From NCBI GenBank assembly GCA_033344795.1, contig JAWPMS010000001.1:1116001-1180000 (forward strand): DNA of 64,000 bases. The letters run 5' to 3'. Both the position numbers and the translations under genes were made by a program. Below the pieces are notes generated by a model. It worked only from the letters and a program-made list of their open reading frames with translations. It was not told where the DNA came from and made no database searches. Below are positions 23,332-31,072 of this stretch, piece by piece (the stretch's first letter is position 1; every line of letters starts with the position of its first letter). Source of the DNA: SHLQ01 sp033344795 (GTDB lineage: Bacteria; Actinomycetota; Acidimicrobiia; Acidimicrobiales; SHLQ01).

Positions 23332-24105
23332 ATGCCTCCAAACAGACAACGGCTCATTCAACCTGCGACCTTCGAGTACCAGGCAGGCCACCGAACACCG
23401 GAACACCAACACCTCGAGCATCAACTCGTCTACGCCAGCCGCGGACTGCTCTGCGTCGACACGGAGACATCGCGCTGGGTGGTGCCACCGCTGCGGGCGC
23501 TGTGGGTTCCCGCCGATACGCCCCACACCGTCATCGCCAGAGCCGACAGCACCATGTCCACGCTCTACCTCGATCCGTCTGTCACGGTCGATGAGCTCAT
23601 CGAGGTCGCCGTCATCTCCGTGCGTCCGCTGCTGCGAGAACTCATCACCCACATCCACCAAACCCCACCGACCGGTGCGGCTCTCACCCGGCTCGAAGCC
23701 GTCATCATCGACCAGCTCCATGCGGCGCCCACCGCACCGCTCGACTTGCCGCGGCTCCACGACCCCCGCATTCGCACCATCGCCGAAGCGCTAGAGCGCG
23801 ACCCTCGAGATCGTCGCACGCTTCGCGAATTCGGACAAGACATCGGCGCGAACGAACGCACCCTGCAACGCCTGTTCACCGCCGAGACGGGGTCGACGTT
23901 CGGGCATTGGCGAACACAACTTCGTCTTCAACACGGGGTGATCGCGCTCGGCCAAGGCAACAACGTCAGCACTGCCGCTGCGATCAGCGGCTACAAGGAA
24001 CCAAGTGCGTTCATCGCCGCGTTCCGCGCCGTATTTGGCACAACCCCCGGCCGATACTTCCCGTCTCCAAACCAGATCAGCTCATCCGGAACCGCTCACT
24101 CTTAG
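23332..24105 (+). CDS. AraC-family regulator with N-terminal cupin domain
   Basis: 257 aa. Residues 10-110 are a cupin sensor (PEHQHLEHQLVYASRG, VVPPLRALWVPADTPHTV), typical of RipA/NimR-like AraC proteins. Residues 150-245 contain the two HTH units: LREFGQDIGANERTLQRLF and VSTAAAISGYKEPSAFIAAFRAVFGTTPGRY, with the conserved P-x-x-[FY]-R..F signature. Small-molecule ligand unknown. It is likely the local regulator of the divergent MFS gene. Confidence 0.9.
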   Translation: MPPNRQRLIQPATFEYQAGHRTPEHQHLEHQLVYASRGLLCVDTETSRWVVPPLRALWVPADTPHTVIARADSTMSTLYLDPSVTVDELIEVAVISVRPLLRELITHIHQTPPTGAALTRLEAVIIDQLHAAPTAPLDLPRLHDPRIRTIAEALERDPRDRRTLREFGQDIGANERTLQRLFTAETGSTFGHWRTQLRLQHGVIALGQGNNVSTAAAISGYKEPSAFIAAFRAVFGTTPGRYFPSPNQISSSGTAHS

Positions 24106-24251
24106 CTTGTTGAGCCTCGATCGCCACGTCCTGGCGGCGGCTCGGGCCCTTCACGACGTGACGCGCGGTTCGAACTGTGCCCAACGGAGGGTCGAGCAAT
24201 CTGTCCATGTCCACCACCGATTGATATCGACGGTTCGACGATGGGTTGGAT

Positions 24252-24271
24252 TGTACCGAATGTTCGGTACA
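24252..24271. promoter_or_regulatory. TetR-type operator, site 1 (perfect palindrome)
   Basis: TGTACCGAA-TG-TTCGGTACA, a perfect 9+2+9 inverted repeat 10 bases before the first TetR start. Related sites occur at 27674 and 28151. The position over the likely promoter suggests autorepression. Confidence 0.8.
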
Positions 24272-24281
24272 GTAGCTTCCC

Positions 24282-25235
24282 ATGGACCGCTCTACCCCCA
24301 CGAGAACAGAACTCATAGACAACATGGGCGAGGTCTTCAGCCGCTACGGCGATGAAGGTGCCAGCCTTACTCGTCTGTCGACAGCGTCTGGGCTGAGACG
24401 GTCGAGCCTCTATCACAGGTTTCCCGGCGGCAAGGACGAAATCGTCGAAGCGGTACTCGCTCGAGCAACCGAACGATACGAAGGTGCCCTCGCCCCCGCC
24501 TTTGCGGACGGTCCACCTCGAGAGCGGGCCAAGCAGGTGGCGGCCGGCCTCAACGAGTACTACGGAAGCGGCGTGAAGCCATGCCTACTCGTCTCCCTCA
24601 CCGTCTCCGATGCAGAGGATCGATCGATGGCGGGCGAGTGCATCGACGCGTGGGCTGATGCCCTCATGCACATCGCTGCGGACGCTGGCCTCACACCCGA
24701 AGAAGCAGATGCGGCCGCAATGGACGCCATCGCTGCCATCGAGGGTGGCCTGGTCATCGCTTCCACGAGCGGCAAAACCGCCGCCTACGAACGCGCACTC
24801 GAAACACTCCCAGATCGACTCACGGGCTCAACCCCGTGCGACTTCAAAAACAATCTCAACAACGAGACCCAACCCGAAGGAAATGACATGAACGACACCA
24901 CACAAATCCACAACGTCATCGACCGGTACATCCAAGCCGGAGTAGACGGCGACGCAACGGCGATGAAGTCGGCGTACCACGAGCAAGCAACCATCCACTT
25001 GGTCGCCGACGGCAAGGTCGAAGGCGGGCCGATCCAGATCCTCTTTGACGCAGTCGAAGGAAACCCGGCACCCAACCTGACCGGTGTGGTCAACAGCATC
25101 GAGGTAAACGGCACGACAGCGACGGCGACCCTCACCCTGAACGACTGGGCGGGAGACAACTACACCGACCAGTTCACTCTGCTCAAGACCGACTCGTGGA
25201 AGGTCCTTTCGAAGGTCTACCACGACCGCGGCTGA
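24282..25235 (+). CDS. TetR-family regulator read in frame into an NTF2-like domain
   Basis: 317-aa open frame. Residues 1-185 are a YxaF/LmrA-type TetR repressor: HTH FSRYGDEGASLTRLSTASGL with RRSSLYHRFPGGKDEIVEAV, and a helical C-domain. The protein matches the second TetR (27107-27664) nearly throughout, but where that one stops after ALATLPERLTRTAD this frame continues without a stop through a short linker into an NTF2/SnoaL-like domain (about 203-317). A separate ribosome-binding site precedes an internal ATG at 24888, so the cell may make a fusion, a free NTF2-like protein, or both. Divergent evolution by loss of the TetR stop codon is the simplest explanation. Confidence 0.85.
   Translation: MDRSTPTRTELIDNMGEVFSRYGDEGASLTRLSTASGLRRSSLYHRFPGGKDEIVEAVLARATERYEGALAPAFADGPPRERAKQVAAGLNEYYGSGVKPCLLVSLTVSDAEDRSMAGECIDAWADALMHIAADAGLTPEEADAAAMDAIAAIEGGLVIASTSGKTAAYERALETLPDRLTGSTPCDFKNNLNNETQPEGNDMNDTTQIHNVIDRYIQAGVDGDATAMKSAYHEQATIHLVADGKVEGGPIQILFDAVEGNPAPNLTGVVNSIEVNGTTATATLTLNDWAGDNYTDQFTLLKTDSWKVLSKVYHDRG
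24888..25235 (+). CDS. NTF2-like (SnoaL/DUF4440-type) protein from internal start
   Basis: 115 aa if translation starts at ATG 24888, which has GAAGG 7 bases upstream, an excellent ribosome-binding site. The sequence IHNVIDRYIQAGVDGDATAM, the middle motif YHEQATIHLVADGKVEGGP and the end DQFTLLKTDSWKVLSKVYHD fit the putative lumazine-binding/NTF2-like cone fold that binds small hydrophobic ligands or catalyses simple eliminations. It shares its frame with the upstream TetR, so this entry is an alternative product of the same ORF. Confidence 0.65.
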   Translation: MNDTTQIHNVIDRYIQAGVDGDATAMKSAYHEQATIHLVADGKVEGGPIQILFDAVEGNPAPNLTGVVNSIEVNGTTATATLTLNDWAGDNYTDQFTLLKTDSWKVLSKVYHDRG

Positions 25236-25274
25236 GCATTAGCGGCCCACCGATACAGGAAACGAGAATTCACC

Positions 25275-25802
25275 ATGCATGCAGAAATCCACAACGACTT
25301 CAAAGCCTTCGTCGAAGGTGCCCACTCCCCCGAGACCTATCAACAGATTTTGGCTGAAGCTGGGCTCGACGCCGCAAGCTTCGAAGACCAGGCGTATCAC
25401 AACGACGGAGACATGGACCGGGCACTGAACGCTGCCGGAACCATCCTGTCGCAGAGCCGCCTGGACTTTCTCACCGAAATGGGAATCGCAGGATCACCTG
25501 GCCTGCTCGAAGCCTTCGAGGGTTATCGAGAAGATGGGTGGAACGTTCTCGACCTGCTGGAGCACATCGAGCCTCGGATGCACAAACATGTCCGAGAGGA
25601 AATGGGTGCGTTCCCACCAGCACTCAAAACCGAACGACTCAGCGACACCGAAGTCAGAATCGACATCTTGTCGCACCGGAATTTTGCTGGCCTCGCAAAC
25701 GGCTTCATCACGGGATTCGCAGCCCACTACGGCGACACGGTCGACATCAGACTCGACGAGTCAGACACCGGCTACACATTCCACGTCGTGAAGACGAACT
25801 GA
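25275..25802 (+). CDS. H-NOX-like (haem NO-binding) domain protein
   Basis: 175 aa, close to the 180-190 of stand-alone H-NOX sensors. The N-terminus (MHAEIHNDFKAFVEGAHSPE, then YQQILAEAGLD) and the helix with YHNDGDMDRALNAAGTIL resemble the H-NOX distal subdomain. His103 or His105 in RMHKHVREEMGAFPP is near the proximal haem ligand position (His102), followed by the expected PP. Residues 131-135 read ILSHR, aligning with the haem-propionate YxSxR motif with Tyr replaced by Ile but Ser and Arg kept. The end GLANGFITGFAAHYGD matches the family. NO or O2 sensing is inferred. The start has no strong Shine-Dalgarno apart from GGAAACGAG upstream. Confidence 0.68.
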   Translation: MHAEIHNDFKAFVEGAHSPETYQQILAEAGLDAASFEDQAYHNDGDMDRALNAAGTILSQSRLDFLTEMGIAGSPGLLEAFEGYREDGWNVLDLLEHIEPRMHKHVREEMGAFPPALKTERLSDTEVRIDILSHRNFAGLANGFITGFAAHYGDTVDIRLDESDTGYTFHVVKTN

Positions 25803-25965
25803 GTCACTAGAGCTAATTACCAGGCTCTCCGGCACGGCCGGCGGCCGACGAATTCTGAAGAGCGCATGGAGCGGCGTGAGAAACACCGGGGCCGAACGAA
25901 AGCTCTTCGCGCCCAAAAATCACACCATTTCGAGACAACCGTCTCGCAAACACAAGGAAAGAACC

Positions 25966-26592
25966 ATGACAGATCAAACCCGAACCATCGACGACCTTGC
26001 GGTCGACCAACACAACTTCACCGTCCTCAGCTTCTTCCGAGGCGAGTGGTGCCCCTTCTGCCAGTCCTTCTCGCGAGAGCTCAACGGAAGTTTCCGCGAG
26101 CAGGTCATCGCCGCCGGAGGCCAACTCGTGGGCATCACCAGTCAATCGGCCGAGGCCGCTCGATCTGCCCGCAAAAACTGGCAGCTCGACTACGACGTGA
26201 TCTCGGACCCAACCACCGAATTGGCGAAGTCCTTCGGAATCGACATCACCCCGAAGGCCGAGTCCCCGCTTGCAGAACACCCAACCGAATACCCGAACGG
26301 CATGTCGCAGTCCGGGGTCATTGTCCTCAACCGTGATGGGCAAGAACTGTACAACTGGGCGGTAAACCCGGCCGTCGTGAACGTCTTCGGTGCCAGCGAT
26401 CGGCCACTCCCCTCCGATGTGTGGGCGGCGATCGAAGCTGCACTAGCCGGCGAAGACGAACCCGTTCAGAGCGCGGGTCGAGTGGACCCAGCCTTCCTCG
26501 CGGCCAACTACCCCGAGCAGTACGCCGCTTTCGCAGCATTCGCCGAGACCCTCCCCGAAGAAGTCCAACGAGAAATGCGCGCGGTCAGCTAG
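25966..26592 (+). CDS. Peroxiredoxin-like (AhpC/TSA thioredoxin-fold) protein
   Basis: 208 aa from ATG 25966 (AAGGAAAG 5 bases upstream). Thioredoxin-fold with CxxC at FFRGEWCPFC (Cys29 and Cys32), then QLVGITSQSAEAARSARKNW, VISDPTTELAKSFGI and VIVLNRDGQELYNWAVNP, as in AhpC/TSA or redoxin-type peroxide reductases of the Prx-like2 group. Likely reduces peroxides or acts as a thiol oxidoreductase. The C-terminal tail (about 165-208) is family-unusual. Third clear gene of the TetR cassette, 163 bases after the H-NOX-like gene. Confidence 0.82.
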   Translation: MTDQTRTIDDLAVDQHNFTVLSFFRGEWCPFCQSFSRELNGSFREQVIAAGGQLVGITSQSAEAARSARKNWQLDYDVISDPTTELAKSFGIDITPKAESPLAEHPTEYPNGMSQSGVIVLNRDGQELYNWAVNPAVVNVFGASDRPLPSDVWAAIEAALAGEDEPVQSAGRVDPAFLAANYPEQYAAFAAFAETLPEEVQREMRAVS

Positions 26593-26649
26593 TCGATCCC
26601 GCCTGCCAACAACCAACACACAACCACCCAATCAACAAAGGAAAGCATC

Positions 26650-27024
26650 ATGGCCAAGGAAATCAAGACAGACAAGAACGGGCTCGCACTCGAGGGGTAC
26701 GACACCGTGGCGTACTTCACCGAAGGTTCCCCAACACTGGGCGACCCCTCGATCACCCACGAGTGGAAGGGCGCTACCTGGCACTTCGCCAGCGTCGAGA
26801 ACCGTGAAACCTTCATTTCGAATCCGGAAGAGTACGCACCACAGTTCGGTGGCCACTGTGCCGTTGCCCGAGCACAAGGGATGCACGTCAAAGGTTCACC
26901 CGAACTCTGGCGAATCGAGGACGGCAAGTTGTTTCTGAACAAGAACAAGTTGGCGTCGAAGATGCACCCCACGTTCGGGAACCGAATCCACAAGCTCGCG
27001 AACCGGGCACGGGCATCTGCCTAG
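26650..27024 (+). CDS. YHS domain protein
   Basis: 124 aa starting at ATG 26650, AAAGGAAAG upstream. The YHS core reads LEGYDTVAYFTEGSPTLGD, then WHFASVENRETFISNPEEYAPQFGGHCAVARAQG, the common form of secreted or cytosolic YHS proteins of Proteobacteria and Actinobacteria, often found with copper or redox genes. No signal peptide and only one Cys is visible, so metal binding is uncertain. Last gene of the plus-strand run; convergent with the second TetR. Confidence 0.85.
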   Translation: MAKEIKTDKNGLALEGYDTVAYFTEGSPTLGDPSITHEWKGATWHFASVENRETFISNPEEYAPQFGGHCAVARAQGMHVKGSPELWRIEDGKLFLNKNKLASKMHPTFGNRIHKLANRARASA

Positions 27025-27106
27025 GCCGCGTCGTGACGGACCGAACGAGGCAAGAGGAACGGTGCGGGGCTCTGACGATTATCGGCCTCGCACCGACCAG
27101 CGCACT

Positions 27107-27664
27107 TCAGTCGGCCGTGCGAGTGAGTCGCTCGGGCAATGTGGCCAGCGCCCGGTCATATGCATCGGTCTTTCCGCTCGTCACCGCGATCACCATGCCA
27201 CCTTCGATCGCTGCAACGGCATCCATCGCTGCGACATCTGCCTGAGCAGGGGTCATGCCAGCATCACGAGCGATGTGAGTGAGTGCATCGGCCCAGGCAT
27301 CAACGCATCGCCCGGCCGTCGATCGGTTCTCGTCATCAGCCACGCTCAGTGCAACGATCAGACAGGACTGAGTCCCACCCTTGTAGTAGTCGTCCAGCCC
27401 TTTCGCGACTTCTTCAGCCCGCTCAAACGGGGATCCGTCGGCGAACGCCGGCGCGAGCGCCACGTTGTACCGCTCGGTCGCTCGATCGATGATCGCTGCA
27501 ACCATCTCGTCCTTCCCACCGGGAAAGCGATGATAAAGGCTCGCCCGGCCGAGTCCTGTGGCCTCGGACAGCAGGTTGATACTGGCCCCCGCGTATCCGT
27601 GCCGGCTAAAAACTCCGGCCACTGCATCGGCCAAGGCGACGTCATCGATCGTACGGGGCGGCAT
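27107..27664 (-). CDS. TetR-family regulator (YxaF/LmrA type), paralogue of the 24282 TetR
   Basis: 185 aa: HTH FSRHGYAGASINLLSEATGL with GRASLYHRFPGGKDEMVAAI, then a C-domain with DYYKGGTQSCLIVALSVADDE and the helix DAVAAIEGGMVIAVTSGKTDAYDRALATLP. It is a close paralogue of the first cassette TetR (same SLYHRFPGGKDE and TLP.RLT motifs). ATG 27664 follows operator-like site 2 by 9 bases, suggesting autoregulation; it diverges from nothing upstream but is followed by YHS in convergent orientation. The inducer is unknown. Confidence 0.9.
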   Translation of the reverse strand: MPPRTIDDVALADAVAGVFSRHGYAGASINLLSEATGLGRASLYHRFPGGKDEMVAAIIDRATERYNVALAPAFADGSPFERAEEVAKGLDDYYKGGTQSCLIVALSVADDENRSTAGRCVDAWADALTHIARDAGMTPAQADVAAMDAVAAIEGGMVIAVTSGKTDAYDRALATLPERLTRTAD

Positions 27665-27673
27665 TTGGCCGAT

Positions 27674-27693
27674 TGTACCGAACGTTCGTTTTC
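27674..27693. promoter_or_regulatory. TetR-type operator, site 2 (imperfect)
   Basis: TGTACCGAA-CG-TTCGTTTTC: left half identical to site 1, right half matching only TTCG. It is 9 bases upstream of the second TetR start. Confidence 0.65.
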
Positions 27694-27729
27694 AGCCCAA
27701 CGCAAGCAGGATGCTGCGGTCGAGGAAGG

Positions 27730-28110
27730 CTAGGCGTATTGAGCCAGGCCGTTGCCAAGCGACCAGTCTTCTTTGGATACCTCCAGAAGGCTGATGACGA
27801 TATCTTCGGGCCGGACCCCGGGATCCGATGCAAACCGCTTCGCGATCGCAGCGTAAAGGGCCTTCTTCTGCTCCACTGTCCGGCCGGCGTTCAACGTAAT
27901 CTGCACGAAGACCACATCCTCAGAACGCTCGATACCTGCATAGCTGCCACTGTTGTCGAAGTTCTCGATATCAAGCTCAGCGATCGTCGCGAATCGATCG
28001 TTCTCAGGGATGTTTATGGTCTCGCGCATAGCAAGATAGACCTGCTCCATCAGCGCACCGCGATAAGCAGCTGACGTTCCCTGCTTCAGAGAGATGTGCG
28101 TGAACGGCAT
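27730..28110 (-). CDS. Tautomerase-family protein (Pro1)
   Basis: 126 aa from ATG 28110, preceded by GGAGGAG. Starts MPFTHISLKQGTSAAYRGALME, so removal of Met exposes the catalytic Pro1 of 4-oxalocrotonate tautomerase/MIF-like enzymes. The later segment QITLNAGRTVEQKKALYAAIAKR and PEDIVISLLEVSKEDWSLGNG correspond to the tautomerase_3 (YusQ/DmpI-like) family. Arg11-type and Tyr residues are not assignable by eye. It lies upstream of its operator-like site 3 and belongs to the TetR cassette by shared regulation. Confidence 0.85.
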   Translation of the reverse strand: MPFTHISLKQGTSAAYRGALMEQVYLAMRETINIPENDRFATIAELDIENFDNSGSYAGIERSEDVVFVQITLNAGRTVEQKKALYAAIAKRFASDPGVRPEDIVISLLEVSKEDWSLGNGLAQYA

Positions 28111-28150
28111 AGGAGAACTCCTCCGTTGGGACCCGAACAATATGGGGTAC

Positions 28151-28170
28151 TGTACCGAACGTTCTACCGG
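28151..28170. promoter_or_regulatory. TetR-type operator, site 3 (imperfect)
   Basis: TGTACCGAA-CG-TTCTACCGG, left half identical to sites 1 and 2, right half only partly matching. It lies 41-60 bases upstream of the tautomerase ATG. Confidence 0.6.
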
Positions 28171-28278
28171 GCACACAAGAGATCCACACGCTCGACGCCG
28201 GGTCAGTTTCGACAAACTTGACGTAGTCCAACGTTTCGCGGTGGCGATGAGCCCGAATCGTGCTCAACTCGCCCGACT

Positions 28279-28935
28279 TCAGGCCTCACCCGTTCGTCGC
28301 GAAAGCCATCGACGGACCGCCGGTATTCGGGCGATGAACCCGACAGTGATCAAGATCGCGCCTAGACCGATGTCGCCGACGAGTATGACGTGGGCGAGAA
28401 GTCCAACAGCAACGAGATACGTGAGCTTGTGCACGCGGCGCCAGTTCTTCATACCCAGCGAACGTTGCGACCATCGGCTGCTGGTGAGGAACAGCGGTGT
28501 GGCAAGGACCAGCGCCAGCGTCCCTGCGACGAGAAGCGGGGCGCCAAGAGCCGCGGTGAATCCAGATTCGAGAGCGAACATTGCACCGTTGCTGAGGGCG
28601 AGCAGGTAGAAGACGATGCCGAGGTATTTGCGGACTCGGATCTGGGATTGTCCCGTGAGCCATTGCACGGGAGACGCCAGGAACATGGCGCCAAATGTGA
28701 TCATGCCGGGGTTCTCGCCAGCGGCCAGAGCAAGACTGATCATGGCTTCGAGCGAGATCAACCCGAGAAGTGCAGCAGCGATCGCTCCGACGATGATCAC
28801 CGGGGCCACGGTGGCGAGAACGATGACCACCAGCTGGAGTGGTGTGAACCGATTCCAAAGGGGGCGCCCAAACCGGGACACCGGCTTTGGTTGAGGTGGA
28901 TCGGAGCGAGCGGGGCGATCGAGGGTTGCCGTCAT
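28279..28935 (-). CDS. Ferric-reductase-like transmembrane protein
   Basis: 218 aa from ATG 28935 (MTATLDRPARSDPPQ); an ATG nine bases upstream (28944) is equally possible. Six or so membrane helices follow, including PLQLVVIVLATVAPVIIVGA and FYLLALSNGAMFALES. The loop MKNWRRVHKLTYLVAVGLLAH, with its His residues, is the classic ferric_reduct/YedZ (MsrQ) haem-binding signature. Probably a haem b-containing membrane electron-transfer subunit without its own flavin domain. It diverges from the NarL-type two-component pair with an operator-like repeat between them. Confidence 0.82.
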   Translation of the reverse strand: MTATLDRPARSDPPQPKPVSRFGRPLWNRFTPLQLVVIVLATVAPVIIVGAIAAALLGLISLEAMISLALAAGENPGMITFGAMFLASPVQWLTGQSQIRVRKYLGIVFYLLALSNGAMFALESGFTAALGAPLLVAGTLALVLATPLFLTSSRWSQRSLGMKNWRRVHKLTYLVAVGLLAHVILVGDIGLGAILITVGFIARIPAVRRWLSRRTGEA

Positions 28936-28991
28936 GTGACCCATCGTGCGGGAACACCAAACGCCAGTCGTCTGCTCGCAGGATGCTTCGG

Positions 28992-29011
28992 CGTACTCCC
29001 CCAGGAGTACG
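28992..29011. promoter_or_regulatory. Inverted repeat CGTACTCC-CCCA-GGAGTACG
   Basis: Perfect 8+4+8 palindrome in the divergent region between the ferric-reductase-like gene and the histidine kinase. This TACTCC...GGAGTA form is often found upstream of NarL-type two-component operons in actinobacteria and is the likely binding site of the response regulator at 30306. Confidence 0.6.
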
Positions 29012-29091
29012 CGGCGGCGTTGGATTGCACCTGCGGGACGATGCGGAGACACGCCGAGATCGGTCATGGTTGATACAGCGGTGGGGCGACA

Positions 29092-30306
29092 TTGTCGGTC
29101 ACACTGGAAACAAGGATCCGCTTCGATGACCACACCCAACCAGCCCACCGTTCCGACGTGAACTCGATCGCATCGTGGGCGCGTGCGCGGACCCCTGGCA
29201 GCACCGACTTGATCATCACGATCGTGGTCGTTGCGCTTGCGGGCATCGGCTCTCTCTTCGACGGAGGCGAGGGTCAGAGCGACCCAACGGTGATCAGCAC
29301 GACATTGGCAATCATCACGGCGAGCGCGGTTTGGTTTCGACGTCGACAGCCGATCGCACTACTACTCGCAGTCTCCGTGGTGCACGTCTTCATCAACTGG
29401 GAGACGGGGAATGAGGTGCCGCTGCTACCGGCCGTTGCGGTGGCCTTGTTCACGGTCGCAAGACACGCTGACCGCAAGGTTGGGCTCACGGTCGCAAGCA
29501 TCGTCGGTCTGGCGGTTGCGGTTGCGGCGGCGGTGCTCGACGAAGACCAGTTTCTGACAGAGTTTCTCGGCGCAGCTGCCTTTGTGGCGGTACCAATTGC
29601 GCTCGGCGATGCGGCGCGGAGTCGAGCCGATCGAATCAGAGACCTCATCGACACCGAGGCCAGTACCCGAGTGCAAGCGGAGCGAATTCGCATCGCCCGA
29701 GACCTGCACGACGTCGTTGCCCACGGCCTGTCGACGATCGCGATCCAATCGGGAGTGGCCGCACACCTCATCGACAAAGATCCCGGCCAAGCAAAAGAGG
29801 CGCTTGAGGTCATCAACGCGACCGGAAAGAGCTCGCTCGAGGAGCTGCGTGTCATGGTGGGCGTCTTGCGCTCGACCGACGATGCTCCGCTACGCCCAAC
29901 ACCCTCGAGCCCAGATGACCTCACGGATCTTCTGGACGGCGCCAATCGGGCAGGCATCGCCGTCACCGTCGAACGGACCGGCGAGTTCCCTCCTGACGTG
30001 GGAGACAGCTGTGTGGTTGCGATGCACCGAATCATCCAAGAGGCGTTCACCAATATTGCGCGCCATGCCGGAGGGGCTTCGACGACCCTTCGAATCGAGC
30101 ATTCGGTCGAGCAGGTCGAGATCAACATCTCCAACGAGGGCACCACGACACGAACAACCACACCCGAATCGACCGGCGTCGGCATCATCGGCATGCGAGA
30201 GCGCGCCGAGTCTCTCGGCGGAACCCTTCGCGCCGAACCGATTGCCGACGGTGGCTTCCGCGTCGTCGCCGTTCTGCCCCACAACCTCACGAGAGAGCGA
30301 ACCTGA
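29092..30306 (+). CDS. NarL-type sensor histidine kinase
   Basis: 404 aa: several N-terminal membrane helices (about 35-150: STDLIITIVVVALAGIGSLF onward), then a HisKA_3 dimerisation domain with the phosphoaccepting His in IRIARDLHDVVAHGLS and a HATPase_c domain (about 300-400: IIQEAFTNIARHA, STGVGIIGMRERAESLGG). The start is uncertain: TTG 29092 is used; GTG 29158 would lose the first 22 residues. The stop TGA overlaps the response regulator ATG (TGATG). Signal unknown; the divergent ferric-reductase-like protein is a possible functional partner. Confidence 0.9.
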   Translation: MSVTLETRIRFDDHTQPAHRSDVNSIASWARARTPGSTDLIITIVVVALAGIGSLFDGGEGQSDPTVISTTLAIITASAVWFRRRQPIALLLAVSVVHVFINWETGNEVPLLPAVAVALFTVARHADRKVGLTVASIVGLAVAVAAAVLDEDQFLTEFLGAAAFVAVPIALGDAARSRADRIRDLIDTEASTRVQAERIRIARDLHDVVAHGLSTIAIQSGVAAHLIDKDPGQAKEALEVINATGKSSLEELRVMVGVLRSTDDAPLRPTPSSPDDLTDLLDGANRAGIAVTVERTGEFPPDVGDSCVVAMHRIIQEAFTNIARHAGGASTTLRIEHSVEQVEINISNEGTTTRTTTPESTGVGIIGMRERAESLGGTLRAEPIADGGFRVVAVLPHNLTRERT

Positions 30307-30971
30307 TGGAAACGATCCGTGTGCTTCTCGCAGACGACCAAGAACTCGTTCGCAGCGGATTTGGCGCGCTCATCCGAGCGGAGGATGGGCTCGAAGTCGT
30401 CGGCGAGGCCGCAACCGGAGCCGAAGCCATCGACCGGGCGTTCGAGACCAGACCCGACGTCATCCTGATGGACATTCGGATGCCCGAGCTCGATGGCATC
30501 GCGGCCACCGACAGCATCACCGCCGATGACCGGCTCAGCGAGACGAAGGTGCTCGTCCTCACCACCTTCGACCTCGATCAGTACGTCTATGACGCCCTGC
30601 GGGCTGGTGCGTCTGGATTTCTCCTCAAAGACACGGCACCCCAACAACTGTTGGACGCAATACGCATCGTCGCGGCAGGTGATGCCCTCATCGCTCCGAC
30701 GATCACTCGCCGATTGATCAGTGAGTTCGCCAGCAGACCCGACCCCACGTCGAGCCAGGCCCGCCTCAGCGAGCTGACCGAACGCGAGCGCGATGTCCTG
30801 AGCGAAGTTGGCCGAGGGCACAACAACGCCGAGATCGCCGAGCGGCTTTTCATCAGCCCACTCACGGCCAAGACCCACGTCAGCCGGATCATGTCGAAGG
30901 TCGCCGCACGGGACCGCGCTCAGTTGGTTGTGCTCGCCTACGAGACCGGCCTGGTGACCCCGGGAGAGTAA
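30306..30971 (+). CDS. NarL-type response regulator
   Basis: 221 aa with a receiver domain (DDQELVRSGFG for the acidic pocket, phosphorylated Asp in DVILMDIRMPELDG, conserved Lys in FLLKDTAP) and a LuxR-type HTH at about 150-215 (LTERERDVLSEVGRGHNNAEIA). Coupled to the kinase by overlapping TGATG. It should bind the CGTACTCC palindrome upstream of the operon. Confidence 0.93.
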   Translation: METIRVLLADDQELVRSGFGALIRAEDGLEVVGEAATGAEAIDRAFETRPDVILMDIRMPELDGIAATDSITADDRLSETKVLVLTTFDLDQYVYDALRAGASGFLLKDTAPQQLLDAIRIVAAGDALIAPTITRRLISEFASRPDPTSSQARLSELTERERDVLSEVGRGHNNAEIAERLFISPLTAKTHVSRIMSKVAARDRAQLVVLAYETGLVTPGE

Positions 30972-31072
30972 CGGCGAGCCGTGCGTGGTTGAGGTCTGCA
31001 CACCGTCATCCCGCGGAAGCGGATGTCCGAATTCCGCCAGTCAATGTGACCCGGCTCGTTGATGATCGAGGC

